From Methanomicrobiales archaeon (lineage in GTDB: Archaea; Halobacteriota; Syntropharchaeia; Alkanophagales; Methanospirareceae): a stretch of 15,540 bases of DNA. The notes under the pieces were generated by a model. That model had not been told where the DNA came from. It ran no database searches and was given only the letters and a program-made list of their open reading frames with translations. The stretch's first letter is position 1, and the number at the start of each line of letters is the position of its first letter. A program made the translations under genes and the position numbers. The DNA lies in assembly GCA_003160755.1 (NCBI GenBank), contig QEXZ01000003.1:17049-32588 (forward strand), written 5' to 3'. This document shows, in pieces, positions 1-8,835 of the stretch.

Positions 1-2
1 CA

Positions 3-617
3 AAAACTTATGTATGTCCTCAATTTGTAGATAAAAAATATCGATTTACAAAACCATACACAATGAGAGAAAACATTGTTGGTTTTATTGCTACCTTGGA
101 CAAAAGAAAGGGAGCAATTGAGTTCGCTTTAGCTGTTAGGCAAATACGCGAATTTTGTAAAGAGTTACACTTCGTTATAGTAGGAAAAGGACCTCTCCTT
201 AACGAGGTCAAATCTATCTTGATGGATCATGTTGACAGTGATACTGTACAAATTATTGAACATGTTCCTGAAGATTCTTTTCCAGAATTTATTAACGAAT
301 TAAAATTGTGCGTTCTTCCTTCTACCCATGAGGGTTTACCTAATATTATACTTGAGGCGATGGCTTGTGGCACACCAGTTTTGGCAACTCCAGTTGGAGC
401 AATACCCGATGTAATAAAAGATGCTGAAACTGGGTTTATCATGGAAGATAACTCACCAGAATGCATTGCAGAAAGTGTTATGAGGGTTTTAAATTATCCC
501 GATTTAGATAGAATTGTGAAAAATGCTTATAAACTAATAGAAGAGGAATATACTTACGGGGCTGCTATTAGAAGATATAAGAATGCTTTTGCGCGATGTA
601 AGGAGGTAAGAAGATGA
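3..617 (+). CDS. GT4-type (GT-B) glycosyltransferase, 5' end outside the window
   Basis: The reading frame is open from base 3 through the internal ATG at 63, so the gene begins upstream of the window and only its C-terminal, nucleotide-sugar-binding half is seen. The visible part starts with a linker (PYTMRENIVGFIATLDKRKG) typical of the domain boundary in GT4 enzymes. A Rossmann strand (FVIVGKGP) follows, then the hallmark EX7E segment EGLPNIILEAMACGTPV. These enzymes transfer a sugar from a nucleotide donor to a lipid-linked or growing glycan at the inner face of the membrane; donor and acceptor cannot be read here. The stop overlaps the ATG of the next gene (ATGA at 614-617), and a strong AGGAGGT at 601-607 inside this gene serves that start. 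Family assignment is firm; specificity is unknown. Confidence 0.9.
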   Translation, partial: KTYVCPQFVDKKYRFTKPYTMRENIVGFIATLDKRKGAIEFALAVRQIREFCKELHFVIVGKGPLLNEVKSILMDHVDSDTVQIIEHVPEDSFPEFINELKLCVLPSTHEGLPNIILEAMACGTPVLATPVGAIPDVIKDAETGFIMEDNSPECIAESVMRVLNYPDLDRIVKNAYKLIEEEYTYGAAIRRYKNAFARCKEVRR

Positions 618-1247
618 ATAAGAGACATGAGAGATGGCGTGAAGCACAAAAAGAGGAGGAACTTTTTGGGGATACCTGGAATGTAGCCGAAGAGGAAGAA
701 AAAAAAATGGAAGACGAAATTTATTCCAAATATAGATTTTAGCGATAAAGTTGTTCTTGACGTCGGATGTGGCCCAAAAGGCGTTGTGCATTATATAAGA
801 AATGAATGCAAAATAAAAATAGGTTTAGACCCTTTAATTGATGTTTTTTGGGGGTCTGGTGGAAAATTTAAGCCAGATACTTTAACAATTTATATAAGGG
901 GAAGTGCAGAAAAAATACCTTTAAAATCCGAGTCTATTGATGTGGCTTTTTGCATCAATGTTTTAGACCATACTGAAAATCCTATCTTATGCCTAAAAGA
1001 GATGCATAGAGTTCTAAAATCTAATGGCATACTTATTTTCGAAATAAATGTTTTTCTTTACCCTATATACCTCTATCATGTAGTGAGGGAGAAGCTAAAT
1101 TGGCTGAAAGATATACCCCATCCACATTCATATACATTTAAAAAGATTAGAAATCTATTGAATCTATACTTCCAGATTAAATTCGCAACGAAAATAATAA
1201 ATCTAAAAGTATCCAAAGCTTATTCGTTTTACTGTAATAAAAAGTGA
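614..1247 (+). pseudogene. Class I SAM-dependent methyltransferase, split by a frameshift
   Basis: Translation starts at ATG 614, six bases after AGGAGGT (601-607), with an acidic leader (MNKRHERWREAQ, then EEEEKK). That frame stops at 740-742. The rest of the protein lies in another frame, open from 687 to the stop at 1245-1247. It holds SAM motif I (VVLDVGCGPKG, 750-782), the acidic and aromatic strand region (EKIPLKSESIDVAFCINVLDH) and the post-motif helix (EMHRVLKSNGIL). Deleting one base in the run of nine A's at 699-707 would join the two parts into a protein of about 210 residues. The end YSFYCNKK resembles a natural methyltransferase C-terminus. The role is probably O- or N-methylation of a sugar in the glycan, inferred only from its neighbours. 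The break may be real, slippage-prone or a sequencing error. The GTG at 786 lies after motif I and is not a credible start. Confidence 0.8.
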
Positions 1248-1264
1248 ACTGGGATACGTATGGA

Positions 1265-1423
1265 ATGGCAATAGGAAAAATATTAGAGAAGCTAAAAAGC
1301 GTCAGTTATAGCATTCTAAATGTAGAAGACGAAGAACATAGTTGTAAAACTGCGGTTGAAAGGTATAAAAGGATATTGGAAGACCGCCATCTTCTTAAAC
1401 ATTCCCTCCTTACGGTGATTTGA
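1265..1423 (+). CDS. Short unidentified ORF or gene remnant (52 codons)
   Basis: ATG 1265 opens a 52-residue frame ending at TGA 1421-1423, whose last base is the first base of the next gene's ATG. The peptide is charged and helical in look (KILEKLKS, then VERYKRILEDRHLLKH) and resembles nothing I recognise. No Shine-Dalgarno is visible before 1265. The frame has a stop at 1238-1240, so it is not simply an extension of the methyltransferase. It may be the 3' end of an otherwise lost gene kept by its coupling to the next start, or not a gene at all. Confidence 0.25.
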   Translation: MAIGKILEKLKSVSYSILNVEDEEHSCKTAVERYKRILEDRHLLKHSLLTVI

Positions 1424-2697
1424 TGAAAAAAGTATTAATAATATCTTATAAGTTTCCACCAGATTCTTATACAGGTGGTTTCCGCATGCATGGTCTGGCT
1501 AAGTATCTCCCAGAATTTGACTGGGATCCTATAATCTTGACAACAAACCTGCCTGGGAATCCCAGCGCAAAATTTAGGGTTATACAAACTCCTTACTATG
1601 ATGTTATAGGCATGTGGAAGAAACGAGTTGGACTCAAACTCGAAGTAGGTGTGAAAAAACAATTTTGGATAACCACGCATAAAAATAAAAAATCGTTGCT
1701 GGATTATATCCTAATTTTTCTTGGAGAAATTATCGCTTATCCCGATGCGCAGAAGGGTTGGTACAAATATGCGGTTAAAGCAGGTAGCGAGATTTTAAAC
1801 AATGAGAATATAGATGCAATGATCAGCTGTTTCTTACCAATAACAAGCCATCTTATTGCTAAGGAATTGAAAATCAAGCATAAAATTCCGTGGGTCGCAG
1901 ATTTCCGTGATCTTTGGTCACAGCACCACGATTACCCCTACGGGCCTATAAGAAATTTATTTGATCGAAGATTGGAACTAAAGACACTACTACCAGCAGA
2001 TGCTTTAGTGACTGTTTCTCAGCTTTGGGCAGAAAAGTTGAGTATACTGCATAGAGGGAAGACGACATACACAATCACTAATGGTTTTGATCCGGTACAA
2101 ATGAACACAAAGCGTTTGGGTCTAATACCTAAATTTACTATTACCTACACAGGTGGAATAGTAACAGGAAAGCAGGACCCTTCAAAACTTTTCACTGCCT
2201 TACGAGATTTAATCTCTGATGGAACGATGGAACCAAAAGATGTTGAGGTTAGATTTTACGGTCCTGAGAGAGACTGGTTACCGAGTGAGATCAGAAAGTA
2301 TGGGTTATCGGATATTGCCAGGTATTATGGAATGGTGCCCAGAGAGATTTCTTTTGAGAAACAAAGGGAGTCGCAGCTATTATTGCTCTTAAACTGGGAA
2401 GACCAACGGGAGAAAGGGGTTTATCCATTAAAGGTCTTCACATACTTGGCGGCACAAAGACCTATACTCGCCACAGGAGGTTTTGGTAACGATGTGATAG
2501 AGAGACTACTTGATGAAACTAAATCCGGCATATATGCCCCGTCAGTAGAAGATATCAAGAATATTCTCAGAGAACTATACTCTGAATATAAACTCAAAGG
2601 TAAAATAAGTTATAACGGAGACATAGAGAAAATCAATAAATACAGCTACCGAGAGATGGCGAGGAAGTTTGCGGAGGTTCTTGATAGCTGTATATGA
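1423..2697 (+). CDS. GT4-like glycosyltransferase
   Basis: A complete GT-B glycosyltransferase of 424 residues from ATG 1423 (GGTG at 1415-1418). The N-terminal acceptor domain opens with KKVLIISYKFPPDSYTGGFR (residues 2-21), the FPP...GG.R signature of this group. PWVADFRDLWSQ (156-167) and the TVSQLWAEKL stretch (197-206) are conserved in GT4 relatives active on O-antigen or capsule sugars. ITNGFD (218-223) marks the end of the first domain. The C-terminal domain contains FTITYTGGIVTG and a VFTYLAAQRPILATGG segment in the place of the nucleotide-binding EX7E region, so the canonical EX7E is not obvious. No membrane helix is seen. It probably acts on a lipid-linked glycan in the cytoplasm. 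Its stop overlaps the next start by four bases (ATGA 2694-2697), indicating one transcript. Confidence 0.88.
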   Translation: MKKVLIISYKFPPDSYTGGFRMHGLAKYLPEFDWDPIILTTNLPGNPSAKFRVIQTPYYDVIGMWKKRVGLKLEVGVKKQFWITTHKNKKSLLDYILIFLGEIIAYPDAQKGWYKYAVKAGSEILNNENIDAMISCFLPITSHLIAKELKIKHKIPWVADFRDLWSQHHDYPYGPIRNLFDRRLELKTLLPADALVTVSQLWAEKLSILHRGKTTYTITNGFDPVQMNTKRLGLIPKFTITYTGGIVTGKQDPSKLFTALRDLISDGTMEPKDVEVRFYGPERDWLPSEIRKYGLSDIARYYGMVPREISFEKQRESQLLLLLNWEDQREKGVYPLKVFTYLAAQRPILATGGFGNDVIERLLDETKSGIYAPSVEDIKNILRELYSEYKLKGKISYNGDIEKINKYSYREMARKFAEVLDSCI

Positions 2698-4898
2698 GAA
2701 TGATTGACATGCTTAAGAGTTTGGATGATAGAAACTTCTTCTTGCTCTCCATAGGACTACTTATCTCAGCAGACGTAGCCATCCTTTTAAATATCCCCTT
2801 CTTGCGTCAAATCCTTGGATTCTTTTTTCTCACTGTTTTACCAGGATTATTAATTTTACAGGCTCTGAAATTAAACAAAATAGGATCGATTGAAAAGCTT
2901 GTATTAACAGTAGGACTAAGCATCTCTTTTCTTATGTTCTTTGGATTATTTATAAATAACTTGTTGCCAAGTCTTGGTTATGAAACGCCATTATCAACTA
3001 TTTCTCTTTTACTCTCATTTAATATCGCATTCATTGTATTTGCAATCATTGCATGTAGAACAAATAAAGATAAAGTCTTTTCTCTTCCAAATCTCAATTT
3101 AACCGCATCAGAGAAGGCATTTTTGATCGTTCCGATTTTATTTCCAGCATTGAGCATATTTGGAATGCATGTGATGAACACGGCAGATAATAATATCATT
3201 TTGATATTCCTGCTATTTTTAATTCCGATTTATGTTGTTTTTGTCTGTCTTTTCAATCAAAAATTTCCAAAGAGACTTTATCCCGCTGTGATATTTTTAA
3301 TAAGTATATCGCTTTTGCTTTTGTTATCGTTGAGATCAAATCATATTATAGGAACGGATACACATCAGGAATTTTATCTTTTTCAGACTACATTAGATAA
3401 CTTACACTGGCGTGTATTAACAGTGGGTAATGCATTAGACGCATGTTTAGTTATTTCAATATTACCAATGATATACAAATCTATCTTAAACATAAGCCCA
3501 GAATTTCTCTTCAAAATTCTTTATTCGTTGATATATTCTGTTTCTCCGTTGGTGATATACGTTATATCAAAGAAATATGTAGGAGAGGGATATGCGTTCC
3601 TTGCATCGTGTTTTTTCATGTTTCAGGCCACTTTTTTATTGACTGCATCCAACGCACGTACGAATACCGCGATATTATTCTTTGCGCTTGCAATGATGAC
3701 ACTTTTCAGTGATAGGATAGACCCATTGAAAAAAAGGATTTTATTCATCGTATTTATGGCGTCATGCATGGTATCCCACTATGCAACCGCATACATATTC
3801 TTCTTTGTTATGATCGGGACTCTTATAGGAGTAGAGATACTTTTGAAGAAATTTACGTTTAAAAAAATGATGAGTTTAACGATTGTTGTATTATTCTTTG
3901 CTTTGATCTTCTTCTGGTATTCTCAAGTAACAGAGACCGGGTTTACTGCAGGTGTTAGTTTTGTGGAAAAGACACTCAATAATTTAAACCGGTTCTTTAT
4001 CGCGGAATCGAGAGCAGAAGATTATAAGCAGTTAGTTGGTCTGGAACCTATAAATCCCATCTTAAGCAGAGTAAATCTTGTTTTTACATGGGGTACATTC
4101 ATTTTTATAGGTATCGGAGTTCTCACCATGATTAAGAGATATAAAGAAATGGTATCTATATCTAATGTAAAACACAAAAAACCCGATTTTTTGAAAACGA
4201 AATTTGAAATGGAGTATTTAATAATAGTATTGATGTGTGTGGGATTAGTGGTAATTATGGTTGCGCTTCCTCATCTTTCAAAAGGATATGACATTTATAG
4301 ACTATATTCTCTTGCAATAGTTATCTTATCTGTTTGTTTCATCATAGGTGGCATGTCCCTATCAAAACACTTTCTTTCTAAAGAAAGAACCTGTGCTAAG
4401 AAAGAAACCCTTTTTGCAAGCAAAAGCGTTGGCAGTGAAAATGGTTCGGAAATTCGAGCTTATTTGATTATATTATTAATATTGATACCTTATTGTATGC
4501 TTACGATCGGTCCTATTTATCAACTTTTTGGTGCATCATGTACGATTACTTTAAATTCAGAAGGAGAACAGTACGATATAAAGTATGTTCACGATCAGGA
4601 GAGTTATGGTGCGAAATGGCTAAAAATCAGTACCTACGATAAGGCTAAGATATATGCCAATCAGTATGGATCTAAGCGATTACTAAGCCAGGGCGGTATT
4701 CACTCACGTTATGCTGCATTTATTGAAGATAAAAAAGCTATTAAAAAAGGATACATTTATTTACGATATTATAATGTTGTTGATGGTAAATTAAGAGGAT
4801 TACAGGGGCATACATATAATATGACAGAATACTCAGATATCTTGAATGAAATGAGCAAAGTCTACGCAAATGGGGGGTCTGAAGTATGGAAGAAATAG
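2694..4898 (+). CDS. DUF2206-type multi-pass membrane protein, possible GT-C enzyme
   Basis: A 734-residue protein with many hydrophobic segments from about residue 14 to 610, then a soluble C-terminal domain of about 110 residues predicted outside the cell. The N-terminal part (FLRQILGFFFLTVLPGLLIL, then EKLVLTVGLSISFLMFFGL) and the C-terminal part (YLRYYN, ending MSKVYANGGSEVW) recall the archaeal DUF2206/DUF1616 membrane proteins. GTDTHQEFY (220-228), after the fourth or fifth helix, lies where GT-C enzymes carry an acidic loop motif, so it may transfer or polymerise glycan from a polyprenyl carrier on the outer face; this is inference. C-terminal Asn sequons (YNMTEY) could be glycosylated. 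It overlaps the previous gene by 4 bp and the next by 13 bp. The family call is moderately firm; the function is not known to me. Confidence 0.78.
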   Translation: MRMIDMLKSLDDRNFFLLSIGLLISADVAILLNIPFLRQILGFFFLTVLPGLLILQALKLNKIGSIEKLVLTVGLSISFLMFFGLFINNLLPSLGYETPLSTISLLLSFNIAFIVFAIIACRTNKDKVFSLPNLNLTASEKAFLIVPILFPALSIFGMHVMNTADNNIILIFLLFLIPIYVVFVCLFNQKFPKRLYPAVIFLISISLLLLLSLRSNHIIGTDTHQEFYLFQTTLDNLHWRVLTVGNALDACLVISILPMIYKSILNISPEFLFKILYSLIYSVSPLVIYVISKKYVGEGYAFLASCFFMFQATFLLTASNARTNTAILFFALAMMTLFSDRIDPLKKRILFIVFMASCMVSHYATAYIFFFVMIGTLIGVEILLKKFTFKKMMSLTIVVLFFALIFFWYSQVTETGFTAGVSFVEKTLNNLNRFFIAESRAEDYKQLVGLEPINPILSRVNLVFTWGTFIFIGIGVLTMIKRYKEMVSISNVKHKKPDFLKTKFEMEYLIIVLMCVGLVVIMVALPHLSKGYDIYRLYSLAIVILSVCFIIGGMSLSKHFLSKERTCAKKETLFASKSVGSENGSEIRAYLIILLILIPYCMLTIGPIYQLFGASCTITLNSEGEQYDIKYVHDQESYGAKWLKISTYDKAKIYANQYGSKRLLSQGGIHSRYAAFIEDKKAIKKGYIYLRYYNVVDGKLRGLQGHTYNMTEYSDILNEMSKVYANGGSEVWKK

Positions 4899-6559
4899 AA
4901 AAGAGAAGCACCAGAATCATAGAAATGCTCGGAAACATAAGCACAAAAAGTGGTGTAAAGAAAGCCCTTAATTATGAAGGCATTTCCTTATGGTGGTTTT
5001 ACGAGTTCGGATTATTTTATTTAGTAGAAAACTACGTAAAAAATAAAAAATACGATGGTGGAGGTGCTTTTAAGAGAAATAAACCAAAATTTATTTCAAA
5101 ATTCGGTAATTATTATATCATATTTAGGGCAATAACAAGATCCATTCTTGGTAAAATACTGACTAAACCAACAAAAAACAAACACTCAGAAACCCGTAAC
5201 GCGCATAAAATCTTAGCAGTTAGCTATACGAGTTATTGGAAAAATTTTCCAACACCACAAAAAGCGAACAAAAATGCAAATCGAGATACAATGCTTGGTG
5301 ATACTATTACTGCCCTACAAAATAAAAAGTTCAACGTGGTCGCAGTAGATGAAGATTCATCGTTTTTTGTTGACTTTAAGACTATGATTGAGAAGCGTGT
5401 TCAAGGAGAGGGGTTATGGAGACCTGTGGAGACTTATTTGACATCAGACATTATTAAAAAAGTATTCAAAGCATCTAAAAAGTATAAAGAAGAATGGGAT
5501 AAATTAAAAAATAACAAAGAATTTATAGATTCGTTAAATTACGATGGAAATCAATTATCTGAGTTATTAAAAAATTACTTCGAGGACCTTTTTAAGTACA
5601 GTACTTTTTCACCTATTTTGGATATAGAACTAATGAAAAGAGCTATTGAAGTTGAGAAACCAAATTTAGTTTTGATAACATGTGGCTATTGCCAACTTGG
5701 AAGAGCTGCTGTAATTGCAGGAAAACTCAAAGGAGTTCCAACATTGGAGATTCAGCATGGGGTTATTCATTCATCTCATCCCGGGTATATGCATGCAAAA
5801 GATGAGATTTCTCCAGAAGGACGTGTAAAATCATCATACTGTCCAATACCAGATAAAAAGGCAGTATATGGAAATTACTATAAAGACGTTTTAACAGAGG
5901 TGAGCACGTATCCTGAGAATAGTGTCGTTGTTACGGGACAACCGAGATATGATTTTTTATACCATGCAAATAAAATCTATTCAAAAGAAAAATTCTTTAG
6001 AAAATACAAGATTGATCCAAATCATAAAATTGTTTTGTGGACAACTCAATGTCATGGCATAAGCAATGAAGAAAATATCAAGAATTTCAAGGCAGTGTTT
6101 AGGACTATGCAAAACTTTAAAGATGTAACATTAGTTATAAAACAACATCCAAATGAGGAAAAAAGATATACAAAGATGATTAAAGATTATCTAAATAAAT
6201 ATAATTTAGAAATGAATATAGTAATAACGCCAAAGAGCTCGGATACTTATGAACAATTATTTGTCTGCGATTTGATGATAACCAAGCACTCAACAACCGC
6301 AATGGAAGCAGTAGCCTTAAATAAACCAGTCATTATTTTAAATCTCAGTGGAGAAACAGATGCTGTTGATTATGTGGAGCAAGGTGTGGCGTTAGGCGTG
6401 TACAAAGAAGAAGATTTGAAAGCAGTAATTGAGAAATTACTAAAAGATGATTCAAAATTGGCAAAGAACAGAGCGAAGTATATAGAAAAGTATCTTTATA
6501 AGATAGATGGAAGGGCAACTGAGCGGGTGGTAAAACTTATTGAGCAGATTATAGATTGA
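4886..6559 (+). CDS. GT-B fold surface-polysaccharide transferase, CDP-glycerol-transferase/capsule-like
   Basis: A 557-residue protein from ATG 4886, with GGGGGT at 4872-4877 as ribosome site. The N-terminus has EGISLWWFYEFGL (31-43), a motif seen in surface-carbohydrate transferases. The two-domain core contains LVLITCGYCQLGRAAV (261-276), EIQHGVIHSSHPGYM (288-302), VVTGQPRYD (348-356), LVIKQHP (416-422) and ITKHSTTAMEAVALNKPVI (465-483). The last three match the layout of CDP-glycerol phosphotransferases, UDP-GlcNAc 2-epimerases and bacterial capsule transferases. No signal peptide or clear membrane span is present. Because genes for a CMP-sugar lie just downstream, it may transfer a CMP- or CDP-linked residue such as a nonulosonic acid; that is inference from position. 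It is last before a decayed stretch. Donor, acceptor and exact family remain open. Confidence 0.72.
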   Translation: MEEIEKRSTRIIEMLGNISTKSGVKKALNYEGISLWWFYEFGLFYLVENYVKNKKYDGGGAFKRNKPKFISKFGNYYIIFRAITRSILGKILTKPTKNKHSETRNAHKILAVSYTSYWKNFPTPQKANKNANRDTMLGDTITALQNKKFNVVAVDEDSSFFVDFKTMIEKRVQGEGLWRPVETYLTSDIIKKVFKASKKYKEEWDKLKNNKEFIDSLNYDGNQLSELLKNYFEDLFKYSTFSPILDIELMKRAIEVEKPNLVLITCGYCQLGRAAVIAGKLKGVPTLEIQHGVIHSSHPGYMHAKDEISPEGRVKSSYCPIPDKKAVYGNYYKDVLTEVSTYPENSVVVTGQPRYDFLYHANKIYSKEKFFRKYKIDPNHKIVLWTTQCHGISNEENIKNFKAVFRTMQNFKDVTLVIKQHPNEEKRYTKMIKDYLNKYNLEMNIVITPKSSDTYEQLFVCDLMITKHSTTAMEAVALNKPVIILNLSGETDAVDYVEQGVALGVYKEEDLKAVIEKLLKDDSKLAKNRAKYIEKYLYKIDGRATERVVKLIEQIID

Positions 6560-6586
6560 TAATCATAAAAGAAGGTGAGAGATCCT

Positions 6587-7078
6587 ATGCTACTAAAAAA
6601 CGAAAAGCTTTCCAGTTGTAAACAAACGTCCCGGTGATCTAACGACAAATTTGACGTGGCATGGGAAGGGTTTCTTTTTGTAAAAGGCGTTAAATCTGGA
6701 GGAGATTCGATTTCCAAATTTTCTAAAAAAATAATAGAAAAGGGAATTGAAAGTGCTTGTGATTGTTTGTCAGGCGTTTCTTGATATTTTAAAGGAACTC
6801 AAAAAGAGTGTTGATGAGGTATCACTTGAAGCGGTTGTTGAATTTCTGCGTTATGGTCATCTTTTTCGTAGATAGAACTTTTTTTTGACGATATAAAAAG
6901 AGTTGCAGGCAATGCGATACTTCATATCTCTAATCAAGGGATAAGAATTAAAAATATTGAGATATTAAAACAAAGAGGGATAATTAGGAATAATATTAAA
7001 GTAGAGGACCTCGAAGAGATACTTTTCGGGAGATTATTTACATTAGGGCAGTTTTATCAGTATTGTGAGAAATTATAG
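6587..7078 (+). pseudogene. Decayed gene between the transferase and the NeuA-PseG fusion
   Basis: No intact gene occupies 6560-7152. ATG 6587, after GGTGAG (6574-6579), opens a frame (MLLKNEKLSS) broken by TGA at 6635-6637. The same frame resumes as SNDKFDVAWEGFLFVKG and ends at 6782-6784. A second frame gives FLDILKELKKS, then LEAVVEFLRYGHLF, ending at 6873-6875. The first frame then resumes as FFDDIKRVAGNAILHIS and ends FTLGQFYQYCEKL at 7076-7078. All pieces are on one strand in consistent order, as expected for one gene hit by a stop, two frameshifts and a deletion. The WEGF, LEAVVEFLRYGH and FDDIKRV pieces faintly recall the glutaminase half of asparagine-synthase-like proteins; I hold this loosely. 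Only a short spacer remains from 7079 to the next start. Confidence 0.55.
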
Positions 7079-7152
7079 AATGCCGATGGAAAAGCAACAG
7101 GGGGAATAGAAATCAACAGAACAAGCGATCGAAGAATCGGGAAGGAAAAGAT

Positions 7153-8835
7153 ATGAAACCTAAAATTATTGCAATAATCCCTGCTCGAGGAGGAAGTAAG
7201 GGAATTCCAAGAAAAAATATAAGGCTATTAGCCGGAAAACCGCTGATTGCTTATACCATTGAAGCGGCATCGAAATCAAAATATATTGATAGAGCTATTG
7301 TTTCTACAGAAGATGAAGAAATTGCTGAGATTTCAAAACTTCATAGTGCTGAAGTTATTAAAAGACCAAATGGATTAGGAGAAGACAATGTGACTTTAGA
7401 CCCTGTTATTTTTCATGCCGTCAATTCAATTGAGAAAAAGGAAGATATAAAATACGATTTTGTTTTAACTATCCAACCCACTTCTCCACTTTTAACAACT
7501 GAAACACTCAATAAAACGATTGAAATTATGTTGAATGGAGATTATGACACGCTGATAAGTGTAAAAGATGAAACCCACTTATATTGGACAAAAAAAGAGG
7601 GGGACTTTATTCCTATTTATAAAGAAAGAAAAAACAGACAAAATTTGGATCCAATTTACAAAGAAACGGGTGCAATATTAATTTCTAAAAGGGAGTCAAT
7701 TATTGAGGATAACAGGATTGGTGATAAAATATTTCTTTTTGAAATTCCAAAGGAAGAAAGCATTGATATAGATACTTATCAAGATTGGTGGATTGCAGAA
7801 AATTTGTTGAAAAAGCAAACGATTGTTTTTAGAGTTGATGGCGATAATGAAATTGGATTGGGGCATATTTATCGAATGATAACATTAGCAAGTCGGATGG
7901 TTTTCAATCACAACATAATTTTTTTAATGGATTATACTAAAAGATTAGGTATTGAAAAAGTCAAAGAATACAATTATTCTATAATTACATTTGAAGGGGA
8001 AAATGCGTTATTTAGGAATTTAGAAAAAATAAATCCGGATATTGTAATTAATGATATTCTCGATACGAGTAAAGAATATATGCTTAAACTAAAAAATGGA
8101 GGATATTTTGTTGTCAATTTCGAAGATTTAGGTGACGGTTCCGAATTTGCCGACCTTGTTATAAATGCACTCTATGAAAATAGTTACCCTCCTGAAAATC
8201 ACTACTATGGCTACAAGTACGTATGCCTCAGGGATGATTTTTTTATTTTTTCTAAAAAGGAGATACAGAAGGAAGTAAAAGAGATTTTAATAACTTTTGG
8301 TGGAGCTGATCCAAATAATCTAACAATGAGAACGCTTAAATCCGTAGAAAAATTGAATTTGAAAGATATTTTTATAAAAGTGGTTCTGGGGTTGGGATAT
8401 AGTTCAAGAGAAGAATTAAATAATTATGTGAACGCTCTCAAAAAAGAAGGATTTACTGTTGATGTTAAAGAAAATGTCAAAATGATGGCTAAGGAGATGT
8501 ATAATGTTGACATTGTAATTACTTCTAACGGAAGAACGATATACGAAGTGGCAAGTGTTGGAACTCCATGTATTTCGATTTCGCAAAACGAGAGAGAAGT
8601 GAGGCACCTGTTTATTCATAACTCAAGATGTGTTATGGACCTTGGAATTGCATACAATGTATCAGAAGATAATATTGCTTCGGCTATCAGGGAATTAATC
8701 GAAAATTATGAATTGAGGAAAGAGATGAACAAAAAGCTTTTAAAATTCGATTTGAAAGGGGGTATAAACAGAGTTTTTAGGTTGATTTTTGATGAGTATT
8801 ACCGGTGGAAGGGGAATGGAAGAATGGACAAATAG
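7153..8835 (+). CDS. Fused CMP-nonulosonate cytidylyltransferase (NeuA-like) and PseG-like UDP-sugar hydrolase
   Basis: A 560-residue fusion starting at ATG 7153 behind GGGAAGGA (7139-7146). Residues 1-220 are a cytidylyltransferase that activates a nonulosonic acid with CTP to CMP-sugar: IPARGGSKGIPRKNI (9-23) is the CTP-binding signature, followed by TIQPTSPL (107-113 region) and the acidic SIDIDT (203-208). Residues 222-560 resemble PseG, a GT-B hydrolase that removes UDP from a 2,4-diacetamido-trideoxyhexose: RVDGDNEIGLGHIYR (227-241) carries the GxGH His, and FGGADPNNLT (382-391) and ITSNGRTIYEVASVG (456-470) are family motifs. The two steps lie on either side of the NeuB/PseI condensation, whose gene is downstream. 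Pseudaminic-, legionaminic- or sialic-type product cannot be decided. It overlaps the next gene by 20 bp. No membrane segment. Confidence 0.9.
   Translation: MKPKIIAIIPARGGSKGIPRKNIRLLAGKPLIAYTIEAASKSKYIDRAIVSTEDEEIAEISKLHSAEVIKRPNGLGEDNVTLDPVIFHAVNSIEKKEDIKYDFVLTIQPTSPLLTTETLNKTIEIMLNGDYDTLISVKDETHLYWTKKEGDFIPIYKERKNRQNLDPIYKETGAILISKRESIIEDNRIGDKIFLFEIPKEESIDIDTYQDWWIAENLLKKQTIVFRVDGDNEIGLGHIYRMITLASRMVFNHNIIFLMDYTKRLGIEKVKEYNYSIITFEGENALFRNLEKINPDIVINDILDTSKEYMLKLKNGGYFVVNFEDLGDGSEFADLVINALYENSYPPENHYYGYKYVCLRDDFFIFSKKEIQKEVKEILITFGGADPNNLTMRTLKSVEKLNLKDIFIKVVLGLGYSSREELNNYVNALKKEGFTVDVKENVKMMAKEMYNVDIVITSNGRTIYEVASVGTPCISISQNEREVRHLFIHNSRCVMDLGIAYNVSEDNIASAIRELIENYELRKEMNKKLLKFDLKGGINRVFRLIFDEYYRWKGNGRMDK

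Noticed and set aside
6635..6637. In-frame TGA in the decayed gene as a selenocysteine or recoded codon
   Set aside because: Further frame breaks follow in the same gene and no redox-type context or evident hairpin was seen; decay is simpler.
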